Below are positions 59,851-64,000 of a stretch of DNA of 64,000 nt, piece after piece (within the stretch, counting starts at the first letter, position 1; each line of letters begins with the position of its first letter). The position numbers and the translations under genes were made by a program. The notes beneath the pieces were generated by a model, which saw nothing but the letters and a program-made list of their open reading frames with translations, was not told the origin of the DNA and made no database searches. The stretch is from Dioscorea cayenensis subsp. rotundata (lineage: Eukaryota; Streptophyta; Magnoliopsida; Dioscoreales; Dioscoreaceae), in assembly GCF_009730915.1 (NCBI RefSeq), contig NC_052495.1, positions 124,001 through 188,000 of the forward strand, read 5' to 3'.

Positions 59851-60082
59851 AATAACTCCTCACAGTACTTATATATATCCAACATAATTTGAAAACTAAC
59901 AACACTGAGAATTCTCTACTAATGATCACTATACAAACAACTGAACATGATAAACATCAGAAAAAGGTATACCAAAAAAAAACCACAATGAAGTTAACCC
60001 TCTTATTTCAACCAAGTCTGCCAGCCATATAACCAACCCCATGAATGTTATATTAACACACTGACAACACAACCATCCACAC
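58682..60082. other. Convergent intergenic region, QQT1 to TOL
   Basis: No gene recognised. It includes the QQT1 3' UTR, a weak, diverged resemblance between 58430-58830 and 59040-59400 (possible old duplication of the gene's 3' end), a poly-A/poly-T junction at 59653-59671, and an (AAC)n microsatellite at about 59813-59850. The last ~200 bp should hold the 3' UTR of the minus-strand gene. Confidence 0.5.
59813..59850. repeat. (AAC)n microsatellite
   Basis: Twelve or so perfect CAA/AAC units. The poly-Val open frame on the other strand (59744-59929) is its translation. Confidence 0.95.
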
Positions 60083-63000
60083 TCACCGCGTTCTCTGGCT
60101 ACTAGGCTTGGCTGGAGATGACGACTTAGCTTTCGCAAAATCCACGAGATCCTTAAACAGCATATCCTCCTGTTTGGTCTGTTTGGTTGGTGTCGATGAT
60201 GATTCCTGAACATCCAAACGACGTGGGACATGATGCCTGGCGATGTCGGTGTCTTCCTGGTAGAGAGCGAGGTTCTCGGCCTGTGCTAACAAGTCATTGT
60301 ATGGAGAGCTTGTGTTGCTGCCGGAGCTGGCTTGCTGCTGCTCGAAAAACTGCTGCCTTTGGTTGTACTTTGATGGTGGCGGTGGCAGTGAACCAGAAGG
60401 CTGGGTGTCCCATGGAGCCTTTGGAATGGGTTCTGGAACTGGTTTTGATGTTGGAATAGGTTCGTCATCAAATTGAGGAAGGGTTGGGTACAGTGATGGG
60501 GAGCTGGAAGGGGGCGGCGGAGATGCCATGGATAAAGCCGGTGGAGGAGGTGGCTCAGCGTGCTTTTCTGTGGGTTTTTCTGATCCGTAGGCATCGCCAC
60601 TGAGATAATCCACAGGGCCTGCGTCGATGCTGATAGGCTTCTTTGATGATGGAGGAGGAGGCAGGAGAGGGCTGATAGGTTTCTGCTCAGTGCTGGGTAC
60701 CGAAGACTTCCTAGTCAACCCTGATGAACTGTCTCTTGTCCTGTAATATAGCATCCCTTACGAAAGTGAGAACCAATAGTAACAATATACATTCATAAAA
60801 ATAAAAATTAATAAAAACATGCGCACGCACACCACCCCAACACAAACACCAACAACAACGACAACAACTTGAGAGAGGAAATACTGCCACACAATAACTC
60901 TTACTTTAGACATATATGAATCTGTAAGGCAAAAGATAGATCCATAAAAATGCTGTCACACAACCTAAAGAAGCATCAAAGAAACTGTGGCTATGCATTT
61001 AATGTTTTTAAAAGCTCAAGCATGGAAAAATCATAAAGAGAATGAAGTAAAGCTTAATTTGATCAAGAAAAAACTTATAAATCATGACCTGCGGGATAGC
61101 TGAGAAAAGTCATCTTCCAATTCATCTTCTTCATGGCTCACATTAACAAGAGGTGCAGCTGAAACTGGTGCAGATCCTATGGCAGAAGATCCCTTCGCTA
61201 GTTCATCATGACGCTCAAGCACACGCTGCAAATCATCATTCAGTGCCAGAGCCTGAAACAACAGCCCCTCGTCTCTGTCCCAACCAAGGAAAAGAGATGT
61301 CAGCATAATTTTAAAATATACTGAAAATGAATGTGCATTCATACCCTGTATTGTTCACAAGATGCATGACTTGTTTTTGATATGTGCGACACTGCTCAAC
61401 TAGGTCAACAATAATTTCTTGCTTCACACCCTGTGCATACAAAGCATCAATAAAATATTAAAACCCAATTTGAATTCAATGGTGCAGGATTGTCTATGAT
61501 TTACCTCTGCATTGTTAGGATCTAGAGCACTGAGCATCTCTGTCAAGACATCAACTATTCCTCGAGCATTTTGGATCTCATTCACACTGCCATAGAACAA
61601 TAGAGTTCAATCAACTTCTACCCTAACAAAGTAATGAAAAATTTATTTTCTTTTAACAAATAATACTCAGAACATGAATACTAATATCATTATCAACTAA
61701 AGATGAAGAAAAACGTTCACCAAGCCATGTGACTATGTGAGGTGATCATATGTTCAACTAATTTAAAGGAATAAAAAAATCTATTTCTTCAACTATCTAT
61801 AACAGACACTCGATAGACGAGTTTTAACTGGCTTGCATAGTTGCATGAAGGAAAGTGAATGGATAGTTAACTTAGAAACCAATAAAAAAAGTAGTTAGAT
61901 AGTACACCTGAAAACATTACTTTTAGAACTAAAAGCAAAATTAATTGGACAATATATATCATATCTTAGTTCTAATACAAACAAAAAAGACCAAAGATAT
62001 CTCCAGGCTCAGGTAGCATGCAGGCATGAAGCCTCCTATGAGGTTATAATGTATTGGCTTTGGTAAAAAAGATACCTAAGAGTAGAAACATCAGATTGCA
62101 GCGAAGCTTCTAGGGCAGCATCATGGTATGTTGAAGTGTTGTCAGCTGGATATGTAATAGGATGAGTTTGGGGTGGAGTAAATAATGGTGAAGTATTTTC
62201 TGCACGAGGTGGAAATTCTACTCCAGCAGCCTGACAGTAAAATAAATGAAAACTTTCATTCAATGTTAACAAGAAAAAATTTAAAAATAGTTCAGCACAA
62301 CAAGGAAAATATTTATACCCTTAGTTCACGATATGCAGCATGGTACTGGGGATATCTCCCTCCAGCTCCTCCAAAAGCTTCTTGCCAAGTGTCTATGAGA
62401 ATCAATATCTTCTCTCTCACATTTAGATCCGGCTGCAAAAGAAAGTTAAGCCAGGATAAGGTGCTAGAACCCAATATCAATATGTAAGACAGAATTAATA
62501 AAGTAAACCAAGAGAAGCAAAGCAAACCTTTTTCTTCACTACTTTAACCATTTCATGTAAAACATCACGTTCAACAATTTGCTGGTGCAAATGGTCTCCA
62601 CAATTTTTGCTTAACGTCTCTAAGACCTGGATTGGCAATTTTCAGGTCAATTAACTCACTATGAAGGAAGTTCTGGAATTTCAACACAGGATGAAGAAGA
62701 CCCTCAAAAACTTTTATAACATTCTATGCGTTAAAAAAGATCATGATGTTCCATTAGATAAAAACATAAGCCCTTCTCTTTTTCATCATGTAAAACATAA
62801 ACACAAGTCACAATTAAATTATGGAACATGGTGAAATGAAAAGGCGGCAGTCGTATATCAAATCAATCATTGGCAAAGTATTTGCCAATGCACAACCCTG
62901 CTACAAGATCCTTGCTCAACCACAGAATTTATAGATGTATGGATTCCGGAAAAGTCCCAATGCAATTTGTTAAATAAAGGCCTCAAAAAACTTGTTAAAA

Positions 63001-63180
63001 CAAGCAGCCCCCATGCTAGCTTCAACTAAGGAATTATTCTTTGCTACTGATAGATACCATCTATGAATTACAGTCAAAAGGGGGAAAAATTATATACTTA
63101 CAAAAAGAGTAAGAAGCTGTATTTTGGGATTTTTAGTTCCAAGGCGCTTCTTAAGCACCTTCATCACATCCTTTGTTTGC
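60083..63180 (-). CDS. TOL: TOM1-like VHS/GAT protein (TOL), 5' exon(s) outside window
   Basis: Eight exons on the minus strand: 63102-63180, 62528-62626, 62319-62432, 62076-62230, 61505-61586, 61345-61430, 61089-61274 and 60083-60740. They give the VHS domain from its middle on ([55 protein letters not shown]), a linker ([19 protein letters not shown]), the GAT domain ([40 protein letters not shown]) and a Pro-rich tail with poly-Pro runs and FFEQQQ. TOL proteins bind ubiquitinated cargo at the endosome and plasma membrane as the plant stand-in for ESCRT-0. The first VHS exon (with the usual SDMLIGPDWA-type start) was not found between 63181 and 64000 and should lie beyond the right edge. 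All borders are canonical and in frame. Paralogue (TOL6/9-like) not resolved. Confidence 0.9.
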
Positions 63181-64000
63181 CTGATCAGCAAAAATCAGAA
63201 TTAAATACTAGTATGATAGGAGACAGTGATATCCAAGGAAAGAAATTGGCTCTGTTAAGCAGTGTCAGTCTGAAATAAAAAAGAAAGAAAGAAAAGAAGC
63301 TGGGTATTTAGAAAATTCTCACACAGGATGAACAATGTAGCAAATCATTCTTGCTGGAATAATTAACTCCATTCATGATTTGTTAATAATTGTGAATTAA
63401 AATCACATGGAAATATAAAGGAAGCACATTTGAAAAATACAGCACACAAAGCCCAAAGTAAATGAGACATCACAGCATTAACTCTAATTTCCTGTCTCGT
63501 CGAGCATAAAAGTGACTGGTTCTGCGCCAAACAGGGCAAAACTAAACGACATAAGACCATAACATTGACAAAATCCACATGAGAAGATAAGTGTTCTACA
63601 TGAGAACAAAGAACAGCTACTAAGAATACCAAGACCAACTAAACGACATAAGATCATAACATCGACAAAATCCACATGAGAAGAGAAGTGTTCTACATGA
63701 GAACAAAGAACAATTACTAAGAAAGTAAGAATACCAAGACCAACTAAACGACATAAGACCATAACATCGACAAAATCCACATCCAGCCAGCAATAAGCAG
63801 ATGAAAAGAGCTATAGGATCAGTGTTCGCTAAACAACATTGGACCCATAACATTGACAAAAGCTGCATGCAGTCAGTTTAAGTAACAAGAAGATGAAAAG
63901 AAATAAGGGATATCACTGTTCACTAAACGACATTGGGCCATAACATCGACAAAATCCGCAAAAAGCCAGATCAAGTAATAAGCAGATGAAAAGAACTAAG
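63181..64000. other. 5' intron of the TOL gene (rest outside window)
   Basis: Begins right after the acceptor of the 63102-63180 exon on the minus strand and has no exon-like conservation. Its outer half is the minisatellite listed separately. Serine/Cys-rich minus-strand frames at 63363-63868 are translations of that repeat. Confidence 0.65.
63538..64000. repeat. ~100-bp minisatellite in the TOL intron
   Basis: At least two near-identical ~100-bp units start near 63540 and 63638, both with AACTAAACGACATAAGA, CATAACATCGACAAAATCC, AAGTGTTCTACATGAGAAC and AGAATACCAAGACC. A third partial unit starts near 63743. After that, the shorter motif CTAAACGACATTGG...CATAACATCGACAAAATCC with AAGCAGATGAAAAGA recurs in a ~105-bp period to the window edge. 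Some units are nearly identical, so the array probably varies in length. Confidence 0.88.

Noticed and set aside
63363-63868. Three overlapping Cys/Phe/Ser-rich minus-strand frames
   Set aside because: They translate the minisatellite repeat; the resemblance between them reflects repeat units, not a protein family.
1-64000. CRISPR arrays, operons, tRNA genes, bacterial or viral genes
   Set aside because: None seen; the tandem repeats lack the regular short repeat-spacer form, and no cloverleaf tRNA was recognised. TGGTATCAGAGC sites belong to TRIM elements.

Overview
This is a plant nuclear genomic window, most likely from a non-grass monocot; genus cannot be fixed from sequence alone. The evidence is many-exon genes with GT-AG introns, plastid-targeted and plant-specific protein families, very AT-rich intergenic DNA with long (TA)n and (TAA)n tracts, and plant-type transposons (Stowaway and Mutator-like MITEs, TRIM retroelements, a CACTA remnant).

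Layout. 1-7.3 kb is AT-rich intergenic DNA holding a 61-bp plastid 23S rRNA fragment and a Stowaway MITE. 7.3-9.2 kb (+) is a six-exon amino acid permease. 10.3-11.0 kb (-) is a WEB-family coiled-coil protein, with a ~147-bp tandem repeat array in its upstream/leader region. 14.5-17.1 kb (+) is the plastid pyruvate dehydrogenase E2 subunit. 17.7-18.8 kb (-) is a UPF0496/BPS1-like protein. 19.5-27.5 kb is a decayed copy of the SDA1 gene, joined directly to a CACTA transposon remnant (27.5-30.3 kb). 30.3-38 kb is repeat-rich: hairpins, MITE-like elements, a solo LTR and a long inverted-repeat element. 38.5-47.3 kb (+) is the parent SDA1 gene (14 coding exons). 49.5-53.8 kb (-) is a two-thioredoxin-domain protein disulfide isomerase ending in KDEL. 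56.1-58.7 kb (+) is the GPN-loop GTPase QQT1/GPN2, with two U12-type introns. From 60.1 kb to beyond the right edge (-) is a TOM1-like VHS/GAT protein lacking its first exon(s).

Functionally these are unrelated housekeeping genes, as is usual in plants: amino acid uptake, plastid fatty-acid precursor supply, 60S ribosome biogenesis (SDA1), ER protein folding (PDI), RNA polymerase assembly (GPN2) and endosomal sorting (TOL). SDA1 and QQT1 share telo-box motifs just upstream of their start codons, as expected for growth-linked genes.

The most notable structures are: (1) the SDA1 duplicate, which is circularly permuted relative to its parent (downstream flank first, then gene) and carries two TRIM elements and one Mutator-like MITE, each with a perfect target-site duplication readable against the parent; (2) one AT-AC and one GT-AG U12 intron in the same GTPase gene; (3) single-base homopolymer indels in conserved exons of SDA1 and QQT1, the SDA1 one shared by both copies.
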